Assembly (NCBI GenBank): GCA_942491115.1
Contig: CALNZV010000020.1
Span: 558,001-622,000 of the forward strand
Direction: 5' to 3'
From: CALNZV01 sp942491115
GTDB taxonomy: Bacteria; Desulfobacterota; Desulfobacteria; Desulfobacterales; UBA5852
DNA: 64,000 nucleotides
Position numbers and translations under genes: made by a program. Below the pieces are notes generated by a model that had not been told where the DNA came from, ran no database searches, and worked only from the letters and a program-made list of their open reading frames with translations. Numbering within the stretch: position 1 is the stretch's first letter; each line of letters opens with the position of its first letter. Positions 24,591 through 31,933 of the stretch are shown one piece after another.

Positions 24591-25904
24591 TCAGGCCGGT
24601 CCCGGCTCGAAGATGGGAAAAGTATTCGCCCCCTGGGGCATGACCGTAACGGTGGGGGAATCGGTGCCGCAACTGTCGTAGGCCATCTGTAAGGCCGCTG
24701 CCATGCTGGTGACCGGGATGACTCCTGCCTGCCGTGCCAGCTCCATATTCTGCTCCTCCGTCACGAGAATAATGGTGCCCTGTTGGCAATACTCCAGCTG
24801 GCGGACAGCCACCCAGCCGGAAATGAGAAAATGGTCCCTGACCGCATGTTCCAAATCCAGGGCCGACGGATGGTTGAACCAGTCGAAAAACTCCCTGGGC
24901 TCCATGATGTCAGGACACTCGGCCAGAATGATCGCCGCCCCCCCCGGTTTCATTGCATAGACGGCGTTGTCGATGGTTTTCTGTGTCTGGTAGAGGTTGA
25001 TGTCCTTCGGATAGCCCCCGGTGGAGGCGATGACGATATCGGCCCGGTCCCCGATGGACACCCCGAAGATCCCGTCGACCATGCGCGTTGCCTCCCACCA
25101 AGCCGACACCCAATTCCCGGCGAAGATCCCGGTGATATCGCCGTCCAGGTTCGGCACCACGTTGACGATAAAGTCAGGCTTGATGAAGGCCGCCACCTCC
25201 ATCATGTCCTCGTGGGCCGGGTTGCCCCGGGTTTTCATGTTGGCTGCTAGAGGGTTGGAGCCCTTTCCCACGTCATCGGCCATGGCCCACATGTGGCACT
25301 GTTGGATGGTGTTAAGGGAGGCGATGCCCGGCATAACGCTTTTTCGCCCGCCCCCGTAGCCCACCATGTAGTGGTAGATGACGCCTCCGGTCAGGATCAG
25401 CCGGTCCGCCTCGACGGCAATCCGGCTAAGGGCCACCTCGGTTCCCCGGCTCGTTTTCCCAAAGAAGACCATGTTGGCCGTGTCCCAGGCATCATGGTTG
25501 ACCACCCGCACCCGGTGGCAGACTGTCTCACTGCACAGGTCGACGACCTCGTCGCGGGTGTTCTGCCGATGGGCGCCGACAGCAATGATCACGGTGATGT
25601 CCTCGTCGGAGACTCCCGCTTCGTTCAGGCAATCGATGAGAACGGGCAGGGTGAGGTGATTCCGCTGCCAGCCCCGGGTGATGTCGCTCACCGTGATGGC
25701 CACGGTTTCGCCGGGCCGGACGATCTCCGTCAGGGGCGGGCTGTCGATGGGGTGCTGCAGGGCATGCCGGTAGGCTGCCGACAAGTCAACGGGCGGCCTG
25801 CGGTTTCGACCCACCAGTTCGTAAAGAAGGTGGGCATCGGGGATGGCAAAAGCCATCTGCCCCTTTCCGTATCCCAGGGAAAAGGCTCTATCAGACATGG
25901 TCAT
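24591..25904 (-). CDS. larA: LarA-family racemase/epimerase homologue, paralogue 2
   Basis: The protein has 437 residues. Its ATG overlaps the panB stop as ATGA; a second ATG two codons on is possible. It shares the LarA skeleton with paralogue 1: VSDITRG with Asp and Arg, AVGAHRQNT with His, and GGVIYHYMVGYGGGRKSVMPGI with the nickel-ligand His and cofactor Lys. The two are quite divergent from each other, with different residues around the active site (YHYMVGYGGGRK here against PHHIPGFSGSSK), so they likely act on different hydroxyacids. It sits between panB and dctP. The family uses a nickel-pincer cofactor made elsewhere. Racemisation or epimerisation at C2 of a hydroxyacid is inferred. 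Confidence 0.86.
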   Translation of the reverse strand: MTMSDRAFSLGYGKGQMAFAIPDAHLLYELVGRNRRPPVDLSAAYRHALQHPIDSPPLTEIVRPGETVAITVSDITRGWQRNHLTLPVLIDCLNEAGVSDEDITVIIAVGAHRQNTRDEVVDLCSETVCHRVRVVNHDAWDTANMVFFGKTSRGTEVALSRIAVEADRLILTGGVIYHYMVGYGGGRKSVMPGIASLNTIQQCHMWAMADDVGKGSNPLAANMKTRGNPAHEDMMEVAAFIKPDFIVNVVPNLDGDITGIFAGNWVSAWWEATRMVDGIFGVSIGDRADIVIASTGGYPKDINLYQTQKTIDNAVYAMKPGGAAIILAECPDIMEPREFFDWFNHPSALDLEHAVRDHFLISGWVAVRQLEYCQQGTIILVTEEQNMELARQAGVIPVTSMAAALQMAYDSCGTDSPTVTVMPQGANTFPIFEPGPA

Positions 25905-26746
25905 CGGTTCCAGTCTTGGGACAATTTTACGGCTTCGCCCTCCGCCATACGGTAGACGTGGGATTCCCCGGGAAATGTGCCGCTTCGAACGTCCTCTGCG
26001 TATGCGGCGAACACCTTTCGGTATTCCTCTGCCAGATTTCCATACCGCTTGACGAATTTGGGAGTGAATGCCTGGAAGAGACCAAGAATGTCCGAACAGA
26101 TCATGACCTGGCCGTCGCAGTCACCGGCGCCGATGCCGTAAACCGGGATGGGAATCTCGCGCCGGATGAGCGCCGTTACTTCCGGCGGCACCCCTTCCAC
26201 AAGGACGGAGAAAGCCCCGGCGTCAAAAACGGCCTTGGCGTCATCGATAATGATCCGGGCGCTCTCGGCCGTCCGCCCTTGAGCCCTGAAGCCACCCATG
26301 GCGGCAGAGCTCTGAGGGGTCAGCCCCACATGGCCCATGACCAGCATACCGCCGTCGGAGATCGCCCTGATGATCGATGACACTCGAGTGCCGCCTTCCA
26401 ATTTGATGCAATCGACCCCGGCTTCCTTGTGGAAGCGGATGGCATGGCGGCAGGCATCCGCGACACCGGTCTGATAGGCCCCGAAGGGCATGTCCCCGAT
26501 CACGAAGGTGTTTGGGGCGGCTCGGCGCACGGCCTCGGTGTGATAGATGCACTGGTCCATGGTGACAGGCACGGTGCCGGAATAGCCATAAACGGCCATT
26601 CCGAGGCTGTCCCCAACCAGGAGCATGTCCATGCCGGCTTCTTCCGCCAGTTGCGCGGTGATGAAATCGTAGGCCGTCATCCACACGGCCCTGCGTCCGT
26701 CATCCTTCATTTGTTGAAGATCGAATCGGGTCAGTTTTTTTACCAA
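25901..26746 (-). CDS. panB: PanB-family ketopantoate hydroxymethyltransferase homologue
   Basis: The likely start is a TTG at 26746 with a perfect AGGAGG 8 bases upstream, giving 281 residues. An ATG 17 codons earlier lacks a binding site. The fold is clearly PanB: MTAYDFITAQLAEEAGMDMLLVGDSLGM, then VIGDMPFGAYQ, CIKLEGG and FSVLVEGVP, which keep the metal Asp pair, the Lys and the two Glu of the active site. PanB normally makes ketopantoate from 2-oxoisovalerate and methylene-tetrahydrofolate for pantothenate synthesis. Here no panC, panD or panE is near. It sits in a catabolic operon between a DeoR-type regulator and a LarA homologue, so a reverse or altered aldol role is possible. That role is inference. 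Confidence 0.85.
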   Translation of the reverse strand: MVKKLTRFDLQQMKDDGRRAVWMTAYDFITAQLAEEAGMDMLLVGDSLGMAVYGYSGTVPVTMDQCIYHTEAVRRAAPNTFVIGDMPFGAYQTGVADACRHAIRFHKEAGVDCIKLEGGTRVSSIIRAISDGGMLVMGHVGLTPQSSAAMGGFRAQGRTAESARIIIDDAKAVFDAGAFSVLVEGVPPEVTALIRREIPIPVYGIGAGDCDGQVMICSDILGLFQAFTPKFVKRYGNLAEEYRKVFAAYAEDVRSGTFPGESHVYRMAEGEAVKLSQDWNR

Positions 26747-26817
26747 GGGGTGATCCTCCTTTTCGGTGGCGCCGGACCGGAAGCGTGGGTCCTGCATGGG
26801 ATCCTAAAACCGGTTGG

Positions 26818-26833
26818 CCCGGTGCGCACCGGG
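26818..26833. promoter_or_regulatory. Perfect 16-base palindrome between the DeoR-type gene and panB
   Basis: CCCGGTGCGCACCGGG is identical on both strands and lies just after the regulator stop and about 72 bases before the panB start. As DNA it could be an operator. As RNA it would form a six-pair stem with a GCGC loop, but there is no adjacent T-run, so a normal terminator is unlikely. Confidence 0.45.
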
Positions 26834-26840
26834 GCGAATA

Positions 26841-27662
26841 TCATCGGGAGCCGGGATCCTCTGCCTCCGGGACGGCGATATACAGTTGAACGCCTTGCCT
26901 CTCAAGACGTCGGCGACTCCCGGGGTCGAGCCGCCGGTCGGTGATGATCTCATCCACATCTTCAAGATCGATCGCATCACAGAAGGCCAGGGAACTAAAC
27001 TTCCCCGCATCCGCCAGTACCAGCACCCTTTTGGCTGCCGCCGCCATCCGGTGCTTGACGTCGGCGACGTCCGTGGACGTATCGCAGAGGGTGGCGTCGG
27101 TAATGGCATGAATGCCGATGAGGGCTACATCCACGTGGAGTCTTCGGAGAAAGGTCGCTCCCGGCTCCCCCAGCAGGGTGTAGGATCCCTCCCGAAGGGA
27201 CCCTCCGCTCACAATAAGCTTTATGGACGGACATTGGGCGAGCAGCCCCGCAATGCGAATGTCGTTGGTCACCGCGGTGAGGGGCAGCTCCTGCCGGACA
27301 ACCTGGCAAGCCGCCTCGAATACGGTGGAACTGGAATCGAAAATGACGCTCTGGTGGGCCTCGAGCCGCTCGACGGCCCGTTTTCCAATAGCGGCCTTTT
27401 CTCGATGGGCGACCCGCGAAGACACCTGATAGGCCGGTTCGAACGTTGTTGCCTGACGGGTCTTCAGGGCAGCGCCTCCGTGGCTCCGGTGCACGGCGCC
27501 CGTCCTTGACAGCCAAGCAAGATCACGGCGAATGGTGGACAGAGAAACGTCAATGACATCGGAAAGCTCTTGGACGGAAATCACCCCGTTTTGGCGTATC
27601 AGCTCAAGGATGAGGCTTCGACGCTGAGCCGGTATGAGGCCAGACGTGTCCTGGGTGTCCAT
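26841..27662 (-). CDS. DeoR-family transcriptional regulator of the hydroxyacid cluster
   Basis: With the start at ATG 27662 the protein has 273 residues, close to the family norm; the longer frame adds 23 poor residues. Residues 10-65 form the DeoR helix-turn-helix: PAQRRSLILELI, GVISVQELSD, SLSTIRRDLAWL and VHRSHGGA. The rest is the DeoRC sugar-phosphate sensor with VIFDSSSTVFEAA, LTAVTNDIRIA, IVSGGSLREGSYTLLG, VDVALIGIHAI and LVLADAGKF. DeoR proteins normally repress catabolic operons and release DNA on binding a phosphorylated intermediate. A 4-phospho-tetronate from the DUF1537 kinase in this cluster is a natural candidate ligand. It is the first gene of the cluster and probably controls it as well as itself. 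Confidence 0.9.
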   Translation of the reverse strand: MDTQDTSGLIPAQRRSLILELIRQNGVISVQELSDVIDVSLSTIRRDLAWLSRTGAVHRSHGGAALKTRQATTFEPAYQVSSRVAHREKAAIGKRAVERLEAHQSVIFDSSSTVFEAACQVVRQELPLTAVTNDIRIAGLLAQCPSIKLIVSGGSLREGSYTLLGEPGATFLRRLHVDVALIGIHAITDATLCDTSTDVADVKHRMAAAAKRVLVLADAGKFSSLAFCDAIDLEDVDEIITDRRLDPGSRRRLERQGVQLYIAVPEAEDPGSR

Positions 27663-27694
27663 GACCGATGCTTTCAGAAGGGCTTTTGGAGGAT

Positions 27695-27768
27695 GGCATT
27701 GAATCAACCACAAGCAATCAAAAATTGTCAACCCAATTCATCAAACGGTCAACGAGAGGCATTCAATC
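27695..27768 (-). promoter_or_regulatory. Candidate operator region upstream of the DeoR-type gene
   Basis: On the minus strand GATTGAATGCC and GATTCAATGCC (10 of 11 identical) begin exactly 63 bases apart, about six helical turns, at 27758-27768 and 27695-27705. Between them lies TTGACA at 27726-27731, a likely -35, although no good -10 follows. Six TTGA words in the same orientation fall in this AT-rich stretch. Direct repeats are typical DeoR-family targets, so autoregulation is plausible. Confidence 0.4.
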
Positions 27769-27901
27769 GTTTAATCTCCATTTTTTCGGCGATGATCTCC
27801 CTATCCCCCCACCACCATCGGGTTCCGTGTCTTTCCCATGCGCCTATCGATCCCCTGGGCCAACCGGACCCCAGCCGGACCTATCGCGGGAGGACGCACC
27901 G

Positions 27902-27910
27902 TGTTATAAT
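27902..27910 (+). promoter_or_regulatory. Extended -10 promoter for plsC
   Basis: TGTTATAAT is a perfect extended -10 (TGn-TATAAT) about 57 bases before the plsC ATG. The hexamer 17 bases upstream, TATCGC, is a poor -35, which is common for extended -10 promoters. With the operator region above, this accounts for the 304-base divergent gap 27663-27966. Confidence 0.55.
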
Positions 27911-27966
27911 AATGGATGTGATGCCCTGTCGATCCGAATCATACCGGCCAGGATAAACAACCAGCG

Positions 27967-28731
27967 ATGATGAGACTCTTCTCCGCCGCATATCTGTTGT
28001 TTTTTATCATTTCCTCTTCGGTTCTCTTTCCAGTGGCAGTCGTCCTGTGGCTCTGCACGGTCTGGTGGGATCGGCGGCGGGTTATTCTGCACCGTTACTC
28101 CTGTCTCTGGGCGGCCCTTTACCTCCGGGTCAACCCCTTCTGGCAGGTGGACATATCGGGCAGGGAGCACATTGATCCGCGCAGCACCTATGTCATCATT
28201 TCCAACCACCAGTCCCTGGTGGACATTCTGATGGCCTACCAGCTCTTTTTTCATTTCAAATGGGTGGCAAAGGCGGAGCTTTTTCGCGTACCCTTCGTGG
28301 GTTGGAATATGGTTCTCAACCGGTACATCGGGCTAAAGCGGGAAGACACGACCAGCATCCGCCAGATGATGGCAGACTGCAGGGCGGCCCTGAAGGAAGG
28401 AAGCTCGGTGTTCCTGTTCCCCGAAGGAACGCGGTCCGAGGACGGGCGCATCAAACCGTTTCGCGCCGGCGCCTTCATGCTGGCCAAAAAGGCAAAAGCC
28501 CCCATTCTGCCCATCGTCATCGACGGTACGGCTCAGGCCATTCCCAAAGGCCGACTCGTGATTTCCGGCCACCGGCGGTTGGCGTTGAGGGTACTGCCGG
28601 AAGTCAGCCGGGACGATGTCGACCGGCTCACCACCAGAGAACTCATGGCCCTTTGCCACGGACTGATCCGTGATGGAATGGACCGGATGACGGCAGACTC
28701 CGGAATTAATGACCCCTCCCCATCCCCTTGA
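27967..28731 (+). CDS. plsC: 1-acyl-sn-glycerol-3-phosphate acyltransferase (PlsC-like)
   Basis: The 254-residue protein has an N-terminal membrane helix (about 6-32) and the acyltransferase domain with motif I NHQSLVD (His81, Asp86: the HX4D catalytic pair), motif II LKREDTTSIRQM, motif III VFLFPEGTRS and motif IV APILPIVIDG. PlsC transfers an acyl chain to lysophosphatidic acid, making phosphatidic acid, at the inner face of the cytoplasmic membrane. Two adjacent ATG codons start the frame; the upstream AGGA is weak and rather far. It is monocistronic, with the PilZ gene convergent downstream. A related lysophospholipid or ornithine-lipid acyltransferase is possible. Confidence 0.9.
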   Translation: MMRLFSAAYLLFFIISSSVLFPVAVVLWLCTVWWDRRRVILHRYSCLWAALYLRVNPFWQVDISGREHIDPRSTYVIISNHQSLVDILMAYQLFFHFKWVAKAELFRVPFVGWNMVLNRYIGLKREDTTSIRQMMADCRAALKEGSSVFLFPEGTRSEDGRIKPFRAGAFMLAKKAKAPILPIVIDGTAQAIPKGRLVISGHRRLALRVLPEVSRDDVDRLTTRELMALCHGLIRDGMDRMTADSGINDPSPSP

Positions 28732-28953
28732 ATTGAAGGCCCTCTCCCGGAACACCGACCGATTTTCGTCCCCTGAATAACCGGATGGCGGGAACAAAGG
28801 GAGATCGTCTCCGGACAACACGATGGGGCCCCCCGGGGGAGAAATAACGGGGGGAGCCGCTGGGAAGCAAGGCGACAAGGGGGGAGGTATCCGTCGATGG
28901 GCCGGACGGACCCCAAAGATCGAGTGGGGGCTGGACTCGGTCAGGGAGGCGCG

Positions 28954-29277
28954 TCAAGGCCTGCGAAGAAAATCCTTGTTGATGAACGCCACGGCGATCC
29001 CGTTGTCTTCGACTCTGACGACTTTGCCGTATCGTTTCTCCTCTTCGCCGCCGTCCTCGAACGTGCCGGCCACAATGATCTCCTGATCGAGAGTGAACCG
29101 CCCCCGGGTACGGATAAAGGTACCACCGGCGCTGATATTGCTGATGGTCCCCTCAAACAGAGTGCGATTGCTTGAAAAATAGGTGGGCTCTGAGCACTGG
29201 ATTCTCACATGCACTCGTCCCTCGCTGCTGGTTGTTTTTCTGAAGCTTCGCTCAAATTCTTCGTCGTGTGGTTTCAT
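28954..29277 (-). CDS. PilZ-domain protein, paralogue A
   Basis: The 107-residue protein is almost wholly a PilZ domain. About 20 residues precede a GRVHVRIQCSEPTYFSSNRTLFEGTISNISAGGTFIRTR run (read in parts), in which the strand with NISAGGTFI matches the PilZ D/NxSxxG signature. KRYGKVVRVEDNGIAVAFI closes the barrel. The RxxxR part that contacts c-di-GMP is not obvious: VHVRIQC has one Arg where two would be expected, so binding is uncertain. A second PilZ protein with the same core lies about 2.3 kb away (31234-31596). PilZ proteins are receptors that couple c-di-GMP to motility, exopolysaccharide or stress. An HD-GYP phosphodiesterase is encoded in this window. Confidence 0.82.
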   Translation of the reverse strand: MKPHDEEFERSFRKTTSSEGRVHVRIQCSEPTYFSSNRTLFEGTISNISAGGTFIRTRGRFTLDQEIIVAGTFEDGGEEEKRYGKVVRVEDNGIAVAFINKDFLRRP

Positions 29278-29630
29278 TTGTTCCTGGTACCTCCGTCAAC
29301 GCCACTCCGGATTCAATTATCCTTGAATCCGAGCCGGAAACCGTCAATCGCATAGTGCCCCAACATCCCCTTTCCTCTCCACCCGCCCAATGACTCTCAG
29401 AAAACCGTCCGGCAGCAATGCCACCGATGCCGTCGAATCGTCGCAGGTCCTTGGGCAGATGAATCAATTATACCCGATTTCATGATCATTTCAATACGCA
29501 CCGCGCCGGTGAGAATACATCTCGTCCCCGACTTGCTTCTGAGACGTCATCCGGCTATGGTGGCCGCTGAGCGCTGGGCCGGGCCCGCCCGCCCCCTGTT
29601 CCATATCATCCGATGCGTTGGAATACTGCC
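29278..29630. other. Divergent intergenic region, PilZ gene to rraA
   Basis: About 350 bases separate divergent genes. AT-rich patches near 29465-29500 could hold promoters, but I could not pick hexamers with proper spacing for either gene. No coding frame here has support. Confidence 0.35.
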
Positions 29631-30140
29631 ATGACCGTAAAGACCACTGATCTGTGCGACCTCTTCGGTGACCGGATTCAAACCGCCGAGCCGGTGTTCA
29701 GGCATTTCGGTGGTATCGACCATTTCCACGGCCAAGCGGACTGCGTCAGGGTCTTCGAAGCCAATGGCCTGGTGAAAAACGCCCTCGAATCCGACGGAAA
29801 AGGTCGGGTTCTGGTCGTCGACGGCGGCGGTTCCACCCGATGCGCCCTAGCAGGGAGTCACCTCATTCATCTGGCGACGAAGAACCGCTGGGAGGGCATG
29901 ATCGTATTCGGCAGTATCAGGAACACGAGGGAAATCGCCGGCCTGCCCATCGGCCTGCTGGCGATAGGGGCGGTGCCCAGAATGAGCGGGAAAGCAGGAA
30001 CCGGAAAACGGGGTGGGGTCGTCCAGTTCGCCGGGATCACCATTCGCCACGGCGGCTACGTCTATGCCGACCCGGACGGTCTGATTGCGGCCGAATCCGA
30101 CCTGGTCCACCTACCCGATATCGGGGTTGGAGACGAATAA
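29631..30140 (+). CDS. rraA: RraA-family protein
   Basis: The start at ATG 29631 is chosen by alignment with known RraA proteins, which open with xTxELCDxY; it gives 169 residues. An ATG six codons earlier is possible and neither has a strong binding site. The core is conserved: TTDLCDLFGD, VFEANGLVKNAL, GRVLVVDGGGSTRCALAGSHL, WEGMIVFGSIRNTREIAGL and GGVTIRHGGYVYAD-like ending. E. coli RraA binds RNase E and lowers its activity. Related proteins are 4-hydroxy-4-methyl-2-oxoglutarate aldolases that need an Arg-Asp pair; here the Asp is Asn (SIRNT), so aldolase activity is less likely. It is monocistronic with a hairpin terminator about 60 bases downstream. Confidence 0.88.
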   Translation: MTVKTTDLCDLFGDRIQTAEPVFRHFGGIDHFHGQADCVRVFEANGLVKNALESDGKGRVLVVDGGGSTRCALAGSHLIHLATKNRWEGMIVFGSIRNTREIAGLPIGLLAIGAVPRMSGKAGTGKRGGVVQFAGITIRHGGYVYADPDGLIAAESDLVHLPDIGVGDE

Positions 30141-30197
30141 CACTCCGCCGGGCTGATCCGCTGACCATTCGTCGCCCCCATCTCCCCAGAATAAAAC

Positions 30198-30234
30198 AGC
30201 GCCGATTCCCTTCCGCAATTGAGAAATCGGCGCT
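30198..30234. terminator. Bidirectional intrinsic terminator between rraA and the MipA-like gene
   Basis: A 10-pair perfect stem, AGCGCCGATT/AATCGGCGCT, with a 17-base loop lies between the convergent genes. It is followed by CTTTGTT on the plus strand and by GTTTTATT on the minus strand, so it can end transcripts from both sides. Confidence 0.8.
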
Positions 30235-30273
30235 CTTTGTTAAGACGTCAGGCCCGGCGTACCGGGCCTCCGG

Positions 30274-31047
30274 CTAGAAGTGAAAATTGACCAGGAAAAA
30301 CCCTCTGAATTGATGCCGGCTGCCCTCGTCGTCCACCACCGGGCTGTCTTCCGCGTCCCCCACCAGAAGAGTGTAGCCGCCGATCGTGGTGAAACTCCAG
30401 TGGTCGTATGGGCGACATACAGCCGTCAGGTTGATGCCCACATCCTTGAAGCCTTCGTCGGCGTCGAACCGGTCGAGACCGCTCCGGTCGGCGTCCTTCC
30501 CATCGATACTGAAATAGGCTTCCATATAATCGTCGTCGGCATAGGTCGAATAGAAGTCGAAAATGAGTCGAAAGGTCTCGCTCCAGGGTATCGTGTATCC
30601 CACCCCGGCCTGGAGCAGGAGACCGTCGTTGCCGTCTGCCACATCCTGCACGCCGTGGAGACGGACGTGGAAGTGATTGGGTTTCCATGCGCCGAAGATG
30701 CCCATCATCAAAGAGTCATCCACCGTTTTCAGGTCGTCGACGGCATTGTTGTCCACATTGTTCCGCTCCGGTATGTATTGGAGCATGGGCCCCAGTTCCC
30801 AATTTTGGCTAGGGAGAAGATTGGCCTTCAGGACGGGCCCGAAGAGTTGGACATTCTGACCGCTGTCCCATCTCACGGCGCCCTGCCAGGCCGGAACGGC
30901 TTGGTAGTCATCGGAGCCTTCGTAGTCCGGGACTAAGCCTGCCCCCAAACCCAGGGATACATCCATGGCCGATACTGGCGCCGACGCAATCAGGATTAAA
31001 ACCAGGATTATCGCCCCAGCCGATAGATAACGCGTCCCGTCTGTCAT
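30274..31047 (-). CDS. MipA/OmpV-family outer-membrane protein
   Basis: The ATG at 31047 has AAGGAG at 7 bases and gives 257 residues with a clear signal peptide (about 1-27, ending PVSA). The mature protein begins MDVSLGLGAGLVPDYEGSDDYQAVP, and the segment GxGxxxxPxYxGSxxYxxxP is the MipA hallmark. It continues with repeated beta strands such as WELGPMLQYIPERNNVD, MMGIFGAWKPNHFHVRLHGVQDV and FKDVGINLTAVCRPYDHWSF, and ends LVNFHF with a terminal Phe, as expected for an outer-membrane barrel. Family members act as scaffolds for murein enzymes or as porins of uncertain substrate. It is transcribed from a strong promoter upstream and ends at a bidirectional terminator. Confidence 0.9.
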   Translation of the reverse strand: MTDGTRYLSAGAIILVLILIASAPVSAMDVSLGLGAGLVPDYEGSDDYQAVPAWQGAVRWDSGQNVQLFGPVLKANLLPSQNWELGPMLQYIPERNNVDNNAVDDLKTVDDSLMMGIFGAWKPNHFHVRLHGVQDVADGNDGLLLQAGVGYTIPWSETFRLIFDFYSTYADDDYMEAYFSIDGKDADRSGLDRFDADEGFKDVGINLTAVCRPYDHWSFTTIGGYTLLVGDAEDSPVVDDEGSRHQFRGFFLVNFHF

Positions 31048-31136
31048 GCAGAACTCCTTAAAATAAGGTTGTAAACGCCCCGATCGTCCGTCCCCCATCC
31101 CTGCCGGATGTGGGTGGACCGGCCACAGGCCTATCG

Positions 31137-31165
31137 TCTATACCCGATCACCCAATCCCTGTCAA
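31137..31165 (-). promoter_or_regulatory. Near-consensus sigma70 promoter for the MipA-like gene
   Basis: TTGACA, a 17-base spacer and TATAGA lie on the minus strand, giving a start near 31130 and a leader of about 80 bases. This is one of three near-perfect promoters in the window. Confidence 0.8.
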
Positions 31166-31233
31166 AATGGGTTTGGAAACACAGAAATGGGGCCCCGCAT
31201 CCCCCGCCGGGCCTTTCTGGAGGCGGAAAGCCG

Positions 31234-31596
31234 TTATCGCCTAAATAGAGGGTCCTTTTGAACGAACTTAACCCCGATGCCGTTGCCGTCCATTCGAACG
31301 ACCTTCCCATATCGTTTTTCTTCGGCGCCCCCGGATTCGAATATACCGGCTACCACAATTTCCTGCCCGACGATAAAATGCCCTTGAGTCTGTATGTAGG
31401 TGCCACCGGCACTGAGGTTTTTGAGGGTGCCTTCAAACAACCGTCGGTTGGCGGAGAAATGGGTATCCTCGGAGCACATGACCCGCTGGTGGGCGCGGCC
31501 GTCACTACCGTTGTTCCGGCGGGTACCGCCTGTGGCTTTCTGCCGGCCCTGGCGGGAACTTCCTCCCGTGGCTGGGGGTGGTCTTTTTCTCATCAT
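31234..31596 (-). CDS. PilZ-domain protein, paralogue B
   Basis: The protein has 120 residues if the ATG at 31596 is used; a TTG 18 codons upstream would give 138. Neither has a clear binding site, so the start is uncertain. After a basic N-terminal stretch (RKRPPPATGGSSRQGRQK) the core reads SDGRAHQRVMCSEDTHFSANRRLFEGT and LKNLSAGGTYIQTQGHF, then KRYGKVVRMDGNGIGVKFV. This matches paralogue A (28954-29277) over nearly its whole length, so the two are duplicates that have diverged. Binding of c-di-GMP is plausible through the RAHQRVM region but is not certain. A strong promoter lies about 250 bases upstream, leaving a long leader. Confidence 0.8.
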   Translation of the reverse strand: MMRKRPPPATGGSSRQGRQKATGGTRRNNGSDGRAHQRVMCSEDTHFSANRRLFEGTLKNLSAGGTYIQTQGHFIVGQEIVVAGIFESGGAEEKRYGKVVRMDGNGIGVKFVQKDPLFRR

Positions 31597-31841
31597 GTCA
31601 CCATCACTGAAGTCTCTGATTGCTTTTGAAATGGGTTGTGGACGGTCCAATCATTTCCAATGTCCCTAAATCATCAAGGAACCGGTCACCGATACCTGAC
31701 AGAAACGGGTTAGAATACCATTACCCCCTCGGGGAATAATTCTTTCTGCAGGGAACGCTCTATACCTGCCATGGCTGGTGGATGAGAATCATAGAGAGGG
31801 GAAGTCGAACAGCGAGGCAGGTAATGGACAAAAATTTATGT

Positions 31842-31871
31842 ATATTATCGCTGCGCTCAACAGTTTGTCAA
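31842..31871 (-). promoter_or_regulatory. Near-consensus sigma70 promoter for PilZ paralogue B
   Basis: TTGACA, an 18-base spacer and TAATAT lie on the minus strand. The predicted start near 31835 leaves about 240 bases of untranslated leader before the PilZ ATG. The leader (31597-31835) holds a small CCCC/GGGG hairpin near 31725-31735 but no known riboswitch pattern that I could recognise. Confidence 0.7.
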
Positions 31872-31933
31872 TATCGCCCAAGCAAACCTGTCGGGCCCTG
31901 AGGGGGTGGCTTGAAAAAAACCGGCATGGGAAA

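Noticed and set aside
29631..30140. Annotation of the RraA-like protein as a 4-hydroxy-4-methyl-2-oxoglutarate aldolase
   Set aside because: The Arg-Asp pair needed for the aldolase is Arg-Asn here, and the opening matches RraA proper.
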